This document shows positions 44,796 to 55,801 of a stretch of 60,000 bases of DNA, piece after piece. Source of the stretch: Owenia fusiformis. Lineage: Eukaryota > Annelida > Polychaeta > Sabellida > Oweniidae. Position numbers and translations under genes: made by a program. Numbering within the stretch: position 1 is the stretch's first letter; each line of letters begins with the position of its first letter. The stretch is from the NCBI GenBank assembly GCA_903813345.2, contig CAIIXF020000002.1:22460455-22520454 (forward strand), written 5' to 3'. The notes under the pieces are model-generated. The model searched no databases. It was not told where the DNA came from and saw only the letters and a program-made list of their open reading frames with translations.

Positions 44796-44959
44796 CCTTT
44801 ACGTTTTTAAAAAGCGTAACTTTGGCCGATTTCCGTAACTTTCTTGTACTCTTAAGTTTTCCTCCATCGAGCGTTGGTAAATTTTAGGTAGGCATTTTCA
44901 AAAAGCGTTACTTTGGCCCTTTTCCGTTACTTTCTTGGACTTAAACTTTTTTCGATGTG

Positions 44960-46425
44960 TAACTTGAAAATCTTGTCAGTGAGTGGTATTACTAATTATT
45001 GTAAAAGATAAGATGGACCATAGTGTAAAGAGAGGCTAGTAGTGTTTTTCCATCTATTAATTCACTTATTCCACCTTGAAAATCTTAAATTCTTGCAATT
45101 TTGCTCGATTAATAATTCCATTGAGTAGGTCTACTTCGAATCTAAAAAACAACGAATCAAATGACCATATTTAAACAGTTTATGGAAAAATAGAAACTTT
45201 TGTACAATGCCTAACTTTTGTTTTGGTTTGTTTCGTAGGTCGATGATCTTCCATGTTATTTTCGAAATAATAACATGGATGAAACTCCCTAAATAGGTAC
45301 AGCTTTACTGCACGTTATACCTAACTATCTGTAATATACAATAGTTACGTCTTGTACGTATGTTTATATTTTTTTCATTTTCTGTTGCAATGTCGGTTGC
45401 TTATTTAACGTTCAATGTACTTAATTAGGCGGTTAAAAGACCAAAGTCGATCCTTTTTCATGAATGTACGTTAATTTATAGATTAGTTTAGCCGATAACA
45501 GTGTTGAATTACTGCAATTTTAGCGATTCATACGATAAAAGATCGATTCATCCCAAACACCCACTTTACCGGAAAGCGCTCTCTGACGTCCGCGCCATTT
45601 AGGTCACTTATAACATGGCATTATTTTTCACTTCCCTTTCTTAGTACGTTTGAATGCAACCATCTTAGACATTGATGCAACAATTTTGACCCTCTTTCCA
45701 AAACAAATATTCTTCTTTTCTTCTTCCTAGGTCTGATGGTGTATCTTGTTTATTCGATCTTGTTGTGCCAAGTCATGTTGTATGATACTGAGCGACATCT
45801 TTATAAAACACAGTTTTCAATCCGACTATAAGTATGAGTAATTCATAAAGATGTCGTTCGCTTCAACTACATCTCATAAATTTCGAACTAAATCACTAGT
45901 TTTCAAGAATTATATACACATTGTATTATTAAAAACACGAGCTAACAAACAATACAATCGTTTGCATCAGAATATCAATGTATTTTTCGATTTAATATTG
46001 CACTATGGTCTTTTTATCGACTGACGGAGACAAAACTGAAGTTCGTCAAAATGCGATTCAAAATCATCTATTGAGTACTTTGAATTTAAAAAATAAGCAA
46101 TCAAATGACCATATTGCAACAATATTTGGAGAAATAGAAACCTATGTACAAGGCCTAACTTTAGTATTTCAGATAGTTACAGCAAACGTGTGGCATTCAG
46201 TAATTTATTGAGTTTCATCCATGTTAATTTTTAGTGTCGAAAATGTCATGGCAGAGAAGCATCGAAATATAAGAGGCCACACATATGATAGCTACTGTAA
46301 CTACAAAACAAACCAAAATAAACAAAAGTTAGGCCTCGTACAATTGTTTCTACTTTTACAAAATACTGTTCAATATCGTCCTTTGATTCCTTATTTTTTA
46401 CATTCAAAATACTCAATCGGGCAAA
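44960..46425. other. V centre, no gene
   Basis: Contains a unit (AATCAAATGACCATATT... GCCTAACTTT) present at about 45165, directly repeated at about 46088 and inverted at about 46330-46390. A short inverted pair around GCGACATCTTTAT lies at 45793 and 45847. Nothing coding. Confidence 0.6.
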
Positions 46426-46429
46426 AAAG

Positions 46430-48470
46430 TTTAAGTCCAAGAAAGTAACGGAAAAGGGCCAAAGTAACGCTTTTTGAAAAGGCCTACCTAAATTTCACCA
46501 ATGCTCGATGGAGGAAAACTAAGAGTACAAGAAAGTTACGGAAATCGGCCAAAGTAACGCTTTTTAAAAACACCAGGCTAAAATGTTCGAAACTTGAAGG
46601 AATAAAGTTAAAAGTAACGTTTTACTGGCAAAGTACTGTGTTTTTAAAATGCCTACATAAAAAATCACCCATTATTCGAGGAGAAAAGTTAAAGTCCACG
46701 AAAGTAACGTTTTATCGGCAAAGTACTGTGTTTTGAAAATGCCTACCTAAAAATCATCCATTCTTCGAGGAGAAAAGTTAAAATCCAATAAAGTTACGTC
46801 TTTAAGGCAAAGTACTGTGTTTTGAAAGTGCGTGCATAAAAATCATCCATTCTTCGTGGAGATCAGTTAAAGTACAATAAAGTAACGTTTTAAGGCAAAG
46901 TAACGTGTTTTGAAAATACCTGCATAAAAAAATTATCCATTCTTCGTGGAGATCAGTTAAAGTCGAATAAAGTAACGTTTTTAAGGCAAAGTAACGTGTT
47001 TTAAGAAGGCCCTACATAAAAAACCATCCATTCTTCGTGGAGTATGGTTAAAGTCGAATAAAGTTACGTTTTACTGACAAAGTACTGTGTTTTGAAAATG
47101 CCTAATATAAAATCATCCATTCTTCGTGGAGATCAGTTAAAGTCCAATAAAGTAACGTTTTTAAGGCAAAGTAACGTGTTTTGAAAAGACTACACAAAAA
47201 TTCATCCATTCTTCGTGGAGAAAAGTTTAAGTCCAATAAAGTAACGTTTTAAGGCAAAGTAACGTGTTTTAAGAAGGCCCTACATAAAAAACCATCCATT
47301 CTTCGTGGAGTATGGTTAAAGTCGGATAAAGTAACGTTTTACTGACAAAGTACTGTGTTTTGAAAATGCCTAATATAAAATCATCCATTCTTCATGGAGA
47401 TCTGTTAAAGTCCAATAAAGTAACGTTTTTAAGGCAAAGTAACGTGTTTTGAAAAGACTACACAAAAAGTCATCCATTCTTCGTGGAGAAAAGTTTAAGT
47501 CCAATAAAGTAACGTTTTTAAGGCCAAGTACTGTGTTTTGAAGATGCCTCCATAAAAAGCCATCCATTTGGAGTATGGGTAAAGTTGAATAAAGTAACGT
47601 TTTACTAACAAAGTACTGTGTTTTGAAAAGACTACACAAAAATTCATCCATTCTTCGTGGAGAAAAGTTAAAGTCCAATAAAGTAACGTTTTTAAGGCAA
47701 AGTACTGTGTTTTGAAAATGCTTGCATAAAAAGCCATCCATTCTTCGTGGAGTATGGTTAAAGTTGAATAAAGTAACGTTTTACTGACAAAGTACTGTGT
47801 TTTGAAAATACCTAATATAAAATCATCCATTCTTCTTGGAGATCAATTAAAGTCCAATTAAGTAACGTTTTTAAGGCAAAGTAACGTGTTTGAAAATGCT
47901 TACATAAAATTCATCCATTCTTCGTGGAGTATGGTTAACGAAATCGAATAAAGTAACGTTTTACTGTCAAAATACTGTGTTTTGAAGTTGCCTACATATA
48001 AAAATCATCCATCATATGTTCTTCGTGGAGATAAGTTAAAGTCCAATAAAGTAACGTTTTTAAGACAAAGCACCGTGTTTTGAAAATGCTTACATAAAAT
48101 TCATCCATTCTTCGTGGAGTATTGTTAAAGTCGAATAAAGTAACGTTTTACTGACAAAGTACTTTGTTTTGAAAATGGCCTACATAAAAAATCATCCATT
48201 CGTAGAGATCAGTTAAAGTCCAATAAAGTAACGTTTTTAAGGCAAAGTAACGTGTTTTAAGAATGCGTACATAAAAACCATCCAATCTTATTAGAGAAAA
48301 CTTAAAGTCTATTAAGGTAACGTTCTAAAGGCAAAGTAACGTGTTTTCGAAATGGCTACATAAAAAATCATCCATTGACAATGAACGAACGTTTTAAAGG
48401 CAAAGTAACGTGTTTTGAAATGCCTGCATAAAACATAATCTATTCTTCGTAAAGATAATGATTATATCAC
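46430..48470 (-). repeat. V right arm: about 20 copies of a 90-bp repeat
   Basis: The inverted unit of the left arm: CATCCATTCTTCGTGGAGA, GTCCAATAAAGTAACG, GGCAAAGTAACGTGTTTT. The spacing of CATCCATTC is about 90 bp throughout 46757-48370. Open frames of 110-123 codons here are repeat artefacts. Confidence 0.92.
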
Positions 48471-48769
48471 CAGGTTTCAACAGCCAAGGTAGCCAACGTT
48501 CCTTAATTACTTTTCATAATAACAAAACGAAATAAACAGTACTTTTAAAATGTCAATATTTTTTGTCCCTATATCGTGACATATATAGTTGCAACAGATG
48601 GCACCAGGCCCAGCAGCTTACCAGCTGTTTTGGACAGACCTGTAAGCACAAATCTCCACTATTATACACATTTAATAAACATGCGCTTTATTTTTTTTAA
48701 GATTTCAAAAATGTTTTATTCAAAATATTACATGCTTTTCTTTATTCCTTATTAACAAACTTTAAACCA

Positions 48770-48975
48770 CTAGACAGTAAACTTCTGCTTAAGCTCTGAA
48801 ATGATGTGGTCTACAAACAGAATGGTGTAGTTGATAGTGTTCCTCAACCGTATGCACACACTCCATTCCTCCACACTCAGCTTCGCAGTCACACCGAGTG
48901 TCAGGAGTAGGTGCATTTGGGTTGTGTATTTAGGCGGCCCGCACTTGTGGCATGATGACTTACACATCAACCTAA
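48770..48975 (-). CDS. Possible terminal exon, 66 codons
   Basis: On the minus strand an acceptor (CAATGTTTTTTTTAG) precedes LMCKSSCHKCGPPKYTT... LTLGVTAKLSVEEWSVCIRLRNTINYTILFVDHIISELKQ and a TAG stop at 48770. AATAAA-type signals follow within 100 bp, as expected of a last exon. The C-x2-C at the start could bind zinc. I do not recognise the family. The word CACTCGGTGTGAC also occurs near 42369, the only link to the interrupted ORF there. Confidence 0.4.
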
Positions 48976-49189
48976 AAAAACATTGATATTAGGGTGTATA
49001 GCTTATTTTTGGGAGTGGCTTTGAATCACAAACTGGTGTCTCCAATCAGCCTCTCTGCTCATATAGTAGGGAGTGAAGTAGTGAAGTCATCTCAATAAAA
49101 TGTGTGCATCTAACTTTGGCGCAAATATTTGGCAATCATTTATAGATAAAAACATCAATTTAAATTCGTTGTGCTTCCCCCACAGTATG

Positions 49190-49690
49190 ACAATGGAGTG
49201 ACAAATAAATTTATTTACATGAATATGCAATGATAATTATCCGTAACAATAATCAAACATGCCACGTAATAAAAGAAAAGTTCGAAAGTTCGAAAATTCA
49301 AATTGTTTCCCAGAGCAAATATTCTCACATTAATATTTAAATATCTCGATTAATCAAATACATCTATAAAAAGCGATAAATTTCTAAGTACATGTGCCAA
49401 AGGGAACGAACCAAAAGTTGTGATGGAACTCAGCAAGAAAAAGCAAACTTTAAGTGCATACCAGTCAAGAAAAACAAACCCCATCTATCTAGTATGCAAA
49501 TACAGTGACAAATAAATTAATGTACATGAATATGCATGATAATTATCTGTAACAATAATCAAACATGCCATAAAGGAATAAAGGAAAACTTTGAAAATTC
49601 GAAAATTCAAATTGTTCACGGAGCACAAATTCTCACTTAAATGTTTATATATCTCGATAAATAAGAAACATCTATTGAAAGCGATAAAAT
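49190..49690. repeat. Tandem duplication, about 305-bp offset
   Basis: 49197-49385 and 49503-49690 are diverged direct copies (GTGACAAATAAAT, TACATGAATATGCA, AACAATAATCAAACATGCC, GAAAATTCAAATTGTT). Between them is CAAAGGGAACGAACCAAAAG-type sequence shared with 54482-54575. Confidence 0.8.
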
Positions 49691-49802
49691 ATTTAAATAC
49701 ACATCAATTTACTCTATCGTAAGACCAAAGAATCAAACTGAGATCACTAATACTTATGAAGAAAACATAGCTTTTGTTGAAACTGGAAACAAAGTATTTA
49801 CA

Positions 49803-49951
49803 ACCGGAAATTATTGGATGTACTGAAGCTCTGTGAAGCATAGCGGTAAATTTAAGGGATTACAGTAAAACTCATCAAGGCATACTCTGGAGGCTAAACA
49901 CTGTTACCAAAGAAATGATTTAATTGGGAAAATACACAAAGTTTGTTACAC
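49803..49951. repeat. Dispersed repeat P, copy 1
   Basis: GATGTACTGAAGCT, AGCATAGCGGTAAATTTAAG and ACAAAGTTTGTTACA are shared in the same orientation with 54156-54304 and 55802-55951. Copies 1 and 3 also share 80 bp upstream (ACCAAAGAATCAAACTGAGA). Since copies 2 and 3 flank Penelope-like RT pieces, this is probably a Penelope-like terminal or UTR sequence. Confidence 0.8.
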
Positions 49952-49959
49952 ATCCCCCT

Positions 49960-50385
49960 CCCAGGATCATGGTACGCCCTTGTGCCATAAAGAGACGATT
50001 AATAAGTAAGAAAATATGAGTGTATTTTCACTCTATCTTTACATGCTCAAACCTCTCAAAACTCTACATGCTCAAACTTTTTCAGACTACATGCTCAAAA
50101 TTTTTAAGACTTTACATACTTAAACTTCTTAAAACTTTGATTAAAGTATGATATATTGAAAATAACAAAACGTTCATTATCAAAAAAATAAAACTCATCT
50201 ACTATTAAGTTGTATTGTCAATACTGGAAACTTCGACTTTTAAGAAAAATTATTCAGTATTGAAACTGTCAATCATCATGAGCAAACTGTCATAACTAAA
50301 ACTGCTAATGCACATAAAACAAACTATCAATGAATGTTAACTGTTATGAGAAAACTGTCATGTCACTACTCAATGATGTTCACCA
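49960..50385. other. Gene-less stretch
   Basis: AT-rich with a short degenerate repeat CTCAAACTTYTYAARACTT (about 50045-50135). No gene. Confidence 0.5.
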
Positions 50386-50389
50386 TTCT

Positions 50390-51500
50390 GTCTTGTAGAA
50401 GATAATATCTTGTTGGTTATCCACTGTCTCTCCAGTAAGCCAAAATACTTTCAAGTGGAACCACGCCTTCAGAGGTTTTGATGGTGTTCCCCTGACCACA
50501 TTCTCCTGGTCATTCAGGTCAGTATCACTGCTGGAGGACGTACTACTAGATGTGGAGAAAAATTCTTTGCTCTTAGTTATTTTCTTGGTAATACCTGTTT
50601 CATAATATCTTACCCGGAACCTGCGGCTTTCTCAGATTCATCCCCCTGTGGTGGCTTCTTCACATATCTTATTTTGGCGCCAGTTTTTCAAAAACATTCT
50701 TTGGAGTGGAGATAACTTGCCTCGATGGGGTGGAATGTTGTGGGGACTGTATGTCACTCGATGGTGTAGGATCCCTAGACGCTTGTTTGTGTTATGTAGG
50801 AGGGGAATGTGAATACAACCTCTGCCTCTTTCTTTGACGAGGTGTGTGAGGTCTACGAGAGGTATGTTGTTTCTCTGGCATGTGAGATCTAACAGAGGTG
50901 TGATGTTTCTTTGGCGTGTGAGATCTACGAGAGGTGTGTTGTTTCTCTTGTGTGCGAGATGTATGAGTTGTACGAGGTTTGACTGGGGTACGTGATCTGT
51001 GAGAGGTGTGGGATCTCATTGGTGTATGCGATCGGTGGGACCTCACTGGTGTATGTGATTGGTGGGACCTCACTGGTGTATGTGATTGGTGGGACCTTAC
51101 TGGTGTACGTGATAGGTGGGATCTCAATGGTGTACGTGATCTGTGGGTTCTCACTGGTGTATGTGATCAGTGGGATCTCAGGGGTGTATGTGATCTGTGA
51201 GATCTCACTGGTGTATGTGATCTGTGAGATCTCACTGGTGTATGTGATCTGTGAGATCTCACTGGTGTATGTGATCTGTGAGTTCTCACTGGTGTATGTG
51301 ATCTGTGAGACCCATGGTCCCTGAATCTGTGTGGTGACCCATACTCCCCCTTCTTGGCATCTCAGTATCATTCCTGCAAGCAGAAGAAGTGACTTCCATT
51401 ACAAAGTCTTTCAACTTAGTAGGAGGATGGCAAAGCTGTCTAGGGAGGGCTTCCGCTGTACCATCTGTCTTTGCATCAGGCTCTGCAAGGTCATTCTGAA
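50390..51500 (-). pseudogene. Ser/Arg/His-rich protein of unknown function, frameshifted
   Basis: Minus-strand order: NDLAEPDAKTDGTAEALP..., PPTKLKDFVMEVTSSACRND (about 51495-51370), then after a shift KKGEYGSPHRFRDHGSH and a 9-residue repeat RSHQSHTPV through about 51310-51000. Basic RSHTP/KHHTS-like repeats follow to 50800, then STPKNVFEKLAPK. Last, after another shift, RRFRVRYYETGITKK, an acidic Ser tract and TPSKPLKAWFHLKVFW...IIFYKTEW with a stop at 50390. The composition resembles SR-type proteins, but PPTKLKDFV is also typical of the tail of LTR-element polyproteins. I cannot decide between a host gene with indels and a retroelement end. Confidence 0.4.
51003..51312. repeat. 27-bp coding minisatellite, about 11 copies
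   Basis: Unit CACTGGTGTATGTGATCTGT plus GAGATCT, most regular at 51160-51310 and diverging leftwards. Its length, a multiple of three, leaves frames open on both strands (minus RSHQSHTPV and SQITYTSEI, plus SLVYVICEI). The RSHQSHTPV frame continues into non-repeat sequence, so I take it as the real one. Confidence 0.9.
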
Positions 51501-51559
51501 AAGAAGAATGATCAGTTCAGTGTCTTTATTTCCTCCACATAGGTTAAGATTTAAACATT

Positions 51560-52660
51560 ACATATAATTACAGACAATTCACATTAACAGATTATTTACA
51601 TCTGTACATATTAATTGTTACATATAGATTTACATTTAGAGTTTTTACATTTTTGTTTGTTTGATTACTGTTTTATATTACTGTTGTAATATGCACTATT
51701 CAATAGGAACTGTTCAATTGTACCATCTTGGCAATTTTGAAGTACATCAGTCAATTTCATTAGGACTTAAAGAATACCATAGTTCGCATCCGTACATTGC
51801 CGTCGGCATAATGATACAATTCCATATTTTAAAACTTACTAATGGGTTAAGTCCTCCATTGTACATTCCTATGTTGCATAAAGAGTAAAAACATGCTCTA
51901 GCTTTTTTATTAGCATCTATCAAGGCAGGTTTGGAAGTGAGATCTTTGTTGATAATATTGCCGACATATACTTGTTCATTTCTGGGAGGTATTGGTTCCT
52001 TACCTAATGACAAGTTTGAGTTACACTTATTCAGGTTTGATTTACCAAAGATAATTACAGCACTTTTGCATTGATTTAAAGGTGGACCAGCATGATATAC
52101 TAGTCACCAACAACAGCTGTATTTGTATACATTATCTAATAAATTTTGTAGACCACTAGCAGGGCAGATATGACCGTCGTGTCGTTGGCTACAAGTATAC
52201 ATGGCAATTTTATATCTGGTGCAATCCTAACCCCAAAAGATGTCTGACACATTTCAATTATTAGGTCATTAATGTAGATTTGGAACCAGATTGAACTACA
52301 AATTCTTCATTGACCACAGCCTTGATTTATGGTTATCTCCCTAGAGTTTTCATTATCGTACAAGACTCGAGCAAAGGTATTGCTATACCCTTTTACTATG
52401 AGTCTCCATGAGAGCCAATTGATACCTAAATTAAAAAGTTTTACAAAAAGTGATGAAGGACTTCCTTTAAAACGTATGTTGCCATTTGGCTACCTCCACC
52501 ATTTTTGCTAGTAAATTGCAAATTATGTGGAACACCGGCCCTCTCTAATACAGACATGTTTCAATTTAGAATTATAGTGTCCCATATCTTATTGATAACA
52601 GGTGTAAGGGTTAAACCCCTAAAATTAGCTCATATTTTTTGTCTTTCTTCTTACCCTTAT
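51560..52660 (-). pseudogene. LINE-3 RT remnant
   Basis: Degraded RT on the minus strand: IYINDLI..MCQTSFGVRIAP (about 52290-52225), NQCKSAVIIFGKSNLN, then the open frame NEQVYVGNIINKDLTSKPALIDANKKA, YNGGLNPLVSFKIWNCIIMP and MYGCELWYSLS (52013-51747). The final YGCELW block is the post-RT element also seen in LINE-2. Motif A is lost in stops. A different family from LINE-1. Confidence 0.7.
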
Positions 52661-53290
52661 GTAAGGAAATGATGGTTCCAAGTTTTTGACTTTTTGGGAC
52701 ACATTCTAACCTGTATAAGCATACTCCCACCATGTTTAAAGTGCTCGTATGTTATCAAGTCATAACCTGATACATAGCGATATATTTCATCTGATATCTT
52801 CTTAAGAACTTGGTAAGGTCCCTGCCAGTGACTTTCTAGTTTTGGTGAAATCCCCTCTTTCTTGTTTTGTCCAGGTACCAAACAGCATCTCCAGCTTTGT
52901 AAGACTTCCCCGAAATCTTCCTATAATAGGCTGTCTCTGTGCACTAAGTTTCAGTTTTTCGCAAGCACAGTCTTGGGCTGTTCGCAATCTTTCTCTTAGA
53001 TCAGCTATATAATCATTATCTTCTTGTCAAGAGGGTGTAGGTTCAATGACACTATCAAAGGCATCTTCAACTCCCGTCCTAGCATCAGCATAGCAGGAGT
53101 CTCCCCCGTCAACTCATTCACAGCACTCCTGTATGCCATCAGAGCAAAAGGTTTCTGCAAGTCACAATCTGTCTGATAAGTTTCAGGTTGTAACAGCTTG
53201 GCTATGGAATCAAGTAAAGTTCTTTTATACCTCTCAATCATCCTGTCCGACTGAGGATGAAATGTCTATGCCAAGTAAGTCTTACATCTC
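52660..53290 (-). pseudogene. Ty3/gypsy-type integrase fragment
   Basis: The minus strand reads MIERYKRTLLDSIAKLL, FALMAYRSAVNELTGETPAMLMLGREL (53241-53005), the end of the integrase catalytic core with its R-x3-H/E-T-G-x-T-P signature. Then, after a frame change, comes a C-terminal domain (KKEGISPKLESHWQGPYQVLKKI) that normally binds DNA or chromatin. No RT, protease, gag or LTR is seen next to it; both sides abut LINE fragments. It is truncated and frameshifted. Confidence 0.8.
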
Positions 53291-53299
53291 TTGAAAGAC

Positions 53300-54060
53300 T
53301 CTAGCCTCAAAGTTTTTTTGTTTTTTTTTATTAAATTTAATGCCAAAAAAACATATTTACATACATGGAATGCAATTATACAAAAAAGAAAGAATTTTTT
53401 AATTAAGTGATTCATATACACTGAAAATATCTACATTTGAAATATTTGCTAGTACAATTGCCCTTTTACCTAGAAGATTTTTTAAATTCAAATCATTATT
53501 TTCGACCCCATAAACTTAATCTTTTACCTTAAGTTTGTAATCTACTTTTTCCCAAAATACTTTTGTGCGTGTACAATTAAAAAAATAGTGTGCCGTATTA
53601 TCTACGTTATCACAAAAGTCACAAATTTCTGATTCCTTAATTCTGCACCTCTTTAAAATAACATTTGCGGGGTACATGTATATACCCTGTAAAATTATGT
53701 ATATTCCCATTGCATAGTGATGAGTTGAGTATTTTTTGATACTTGCTTGGCAACAAGCCACTTTGCTTTATTAACAAAAAGATGCCTTTCAATATGAAGT
53801 TGATCCACTATTTTGGATCTTATACTTTTTGAGGTTAATTTTAAAATGTTAATTTTATTAAAATAGATAATTTCTGAGTGAAGTGGAAAATCTTTTTGAA
53901 GCACAAGACGTGATGTGGAATATTCAAACCAAGTGAAACCGTTCCTGGGGATTATGTTACAAATTTCCTGATATGAAAATAACTGACCAGTTTTGTTAAC
54001 AATGTCAGTAACAAAATTAATTCCATAATTAGACCACCTTTAAAAAAAATAAAGGCTTAT
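53300..54060 (-). pseudogene. LINE-4 ORF2 C-terminus (L1/Tx1-like)
   Basis: From about 54045 the minus strand reads WSNYGINFVTDIVNKTGQLFSYQEICNIIP then ...FPLHSEIIYFNKINILKLTSKSI (53904-53695). In another frame follows CRIKESEICDFCDNVDNTAHYFFNCTRTKVFWEKV (53761-53516). The I-x3-G-x-[LI]-S and C-x2-C...H-x3-C...FW elements are characteristic of L1/Tx1-type C-termini. A T-run near 53320 marks the 3' end. At least one frameshift. Confidence 0.7.
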
Positions 54061-54155
54061 TTCTGTAAAAATAATTTGTTGTTCAATAAATTATCATTTG
54101 GTAATGTCTCCTGGTTATTTTCTAACCAAACAGTTAACAAAGTTCCTTCCTTGGT

Positions 54156-54304
54156 CCGGAAATTATGGGATGTACTGAAGCTTCACGATGCATAGCGGTA
54201 AATTTAAGTGATTAAAGTAAAACTCATCAATGCATACTTTGGAGGCTAAACACTGTTACCAAATAAATGATTAAATTGGGAAAATACACGAAGTTTGTTA
54301 CAAT
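54156..54304. repeat. Dispersed repeat P, copy 2
   Basis: Direct copy of 49803-49951, ending at the Penelope-like RT slice. Confidence 0.85.
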
Positions 54305-54485
54305 ACTGTTGTCCTGTTCAATGTTAATGAGAATAGAAGGTCAAAATGAGGCACATTCATGTTCGATTCATTGGTCTTTTTTAACTCTAACTTGGAAGGG
54401 TATATCTCATTTACAAAATCTTCAAATCCAGGGTTGTCCAAACTCAATAGGTCATGCATATACCTATATATAAGCACTAGTGCCA
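54298..54485 (-). pseudogene. Penelope-like RT slice with damaged catalytic motif
   Basis: Reads IYRYMHDLLSLDNPGFEDFVNEIYPSKLELKKTNES. The Penelope-like element (PLE) motif C is Y-R-Y-[IM]-D-D-L; here the first catalytic Asp is His. The upstream part of the 95-codon frame (54585-54485) is non-coding repeat also present at 49390-49500, so the slice is chimeric. Confidence 0.8.
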
Positions 54486-54584
54486 AAGGGAAAGGACCAA
54501 AAGTTGTAATGGAACTTAGCAAGAAAAAGCAAACTCTAAGTGCATACCAGTAATGAAAAACAAACCCCATATAGCCCAGAACCA

Positions 54585-54840
54585 TGATCTAAGGTGAAAA
54601 GAAACAATGTCTAATACTCCTTTTCCCCCACCGAAAACCAATATAACAATCTAAGACCAGAAGACCAAGGGACATTTCATTCATACTGAAGTCATTACAA
54701 TACATGTTGAAGAAAAGATTAGAAATTGATAGCCAATTGATAGCCAATACTTAAAACCTCAAAAATAGTTGTAGATACAAGTACTCATACAAGATAGAGC
54801 ATTGAGTCACAAATGATGCGGATTAGATAAAATCAAGTCT
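54585..54840. other. Spacer between Penelope-like fragments
   Basis: Nothing recognised. Confidence 0.4.
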
Positions 54841-55791
54841 CCAAGTCCATAGGCGTTATGCATATCTGTTTTATTAAAAAGTTTAGCTGTGTCGAATTAT
54901 GTCTTATCTTTCATCATCTTTTGCAAAAACTTATATTCATACGAGAATAGAAAAAGGTCTGCCAAAAGAGGAGCACAATCTGTCCCCATTGGTATTCCTA
55001 TATTTTGACGTAAAACAGTATTTCCAAACTTAACATAAATATTATCAATCAAAAAGCCTGAAACCTCACGAAGTTGTATTGCAGTAAAAGAAATATACTT
55101 TTCATGTTGATCACTAGAAAAGAAAGCCCTATTTGAATTACAATTTACAAATTTAAATCTTGACTTCCTTTCATTGTGTTTTTAATGATACCAAATATTT
55201 CCTCTTTCAATTTGTTATGAGGAATTGATGTGTAAAGTGTGGAAAAATCCAAGTGGAAATACATTTAACTTAAGAATAATTTGGTTGATCAAATTTAGAT
55301 AAATGGTCGTTCGAATTTTTGAGGATCCACATATAATTAACCTCAGGATTTCTAAAAACGGCATTACAGTAAGACTCTGTATTATTTTTAACTGCTGGGA
55401 AACACCTAGTCAATAGCCCAGAAACTTTTTTATTAGAACAAACCCTAGAACCAGCAATAAAGCTAGATTTAGAAGGGTCTTTATGTAATTTAGGTATCCA
55501 ATTAATTCTAGGCAAATGTTCTTGTTTCTCTATTGGTCTGATCTTTTGTTTAAACAAGAAGTCTAAATGACTTTTGACTATTTCAACTTCATTTGCATCA
55601 ACCTTAACATACGTCTTATTATTTGCATTTTTATTTGAAATGTCCAATTCTGTCATAATAATAGACAAATAATTTTTTTTACATATGACATATTTAAATA
55701 GACACCAAATCTCTCTTTCTATAGACCAAAGAATCAAACTGAGATCGCTAGTATCAGAAGAAAATGTAGATTTTGTTGAAATTGGAATCAA
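54840..55791 (-). pseudogene. Penelope-like element reverse transcriptase
   Basis: The open frame to 55270 contains TELDISNKNANNKTYVKVD and LPRINWIPKLHKDPSKSSFIAGSR...KKVSGLLTRCFPAVK, the unmistakable PKLHK lead-in of PLE RTs. In other frames downstream follow motif A FSTLYTSIPHNKLKEEI and motif B GIPMGTDCAPLLADLFLFSYE. Motif C should come near 54890 but is scrambled. No GIY-YIG endonuclease is found. Several frameshifts; dead. Confidence 0.85.
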
Positions 55792-55801
55792 ACATGTTTG
55801 A

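Larger units (their letters stand above)
43307..44803. mobile_element. Element U: 1.5-kb TIR element with 9-bp TSD and palindromic ends
   Basis: U lies inside the V left arm, flanked by exact duplications TTTTTAAAA (43298-43306 and 44804-44812). The V arm sequence resumes as in the right arm once U is removed. The ends CGGAGTGGCTCCAGGACCG and, inverted, CGTAAAGGCTAGAGTACCG lead into the perfect palindrome ACCGACAATTGTCGGT. This occurs at 43322, 43371 and 43419 on the left and 44773 on the right, with diverged copies at 43469 and 44716. A 9-bp duplication suggests a Mutator-like origin. No transposase. Confidence 0.8.
42542..48586. mobile_element. Foldback-type element V (long arms of tandem repeats)
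   Basis: The two ends share TGTCAMGATATAGGGACA, AATATTGACATTTTAAAAG and TTTCGTTTTGTTATTATG in inverted orientation (42548 inward, 48581 inward). AGTTGCAAC (9 bp) occurs outside both ends (42533-42541, 48587-48595), separated from the matching termini by 5-6 non-matching bases. The arms consist of a 90-bp tandem repeat. This architecture (inverted arms built of tandem repeats, non-coding centre, 9-bp duplication) is that of foldback (FB/TU-like) elements. The central 1.5 kb (44960-46425) also contains smaller inverted copies. No transposase. Confidence 0.8.

Noticed and set aside
47370-47830. Two overlapping ORFs of 111 and 123 codons
   Set aside because: Both are frames of the 90-bp repeat in the V right arm, offset from each other, with no independent motif.
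50992-51324. Plus-strand SLVYVICEI-repeat ORF and a minus-strand SQITYTSEI-repeat ORF
   Set aside because: Shadow frames of the 27-bp repeat; only the RSHQSHTPV frame extends sensibly into non-repeat sequence.
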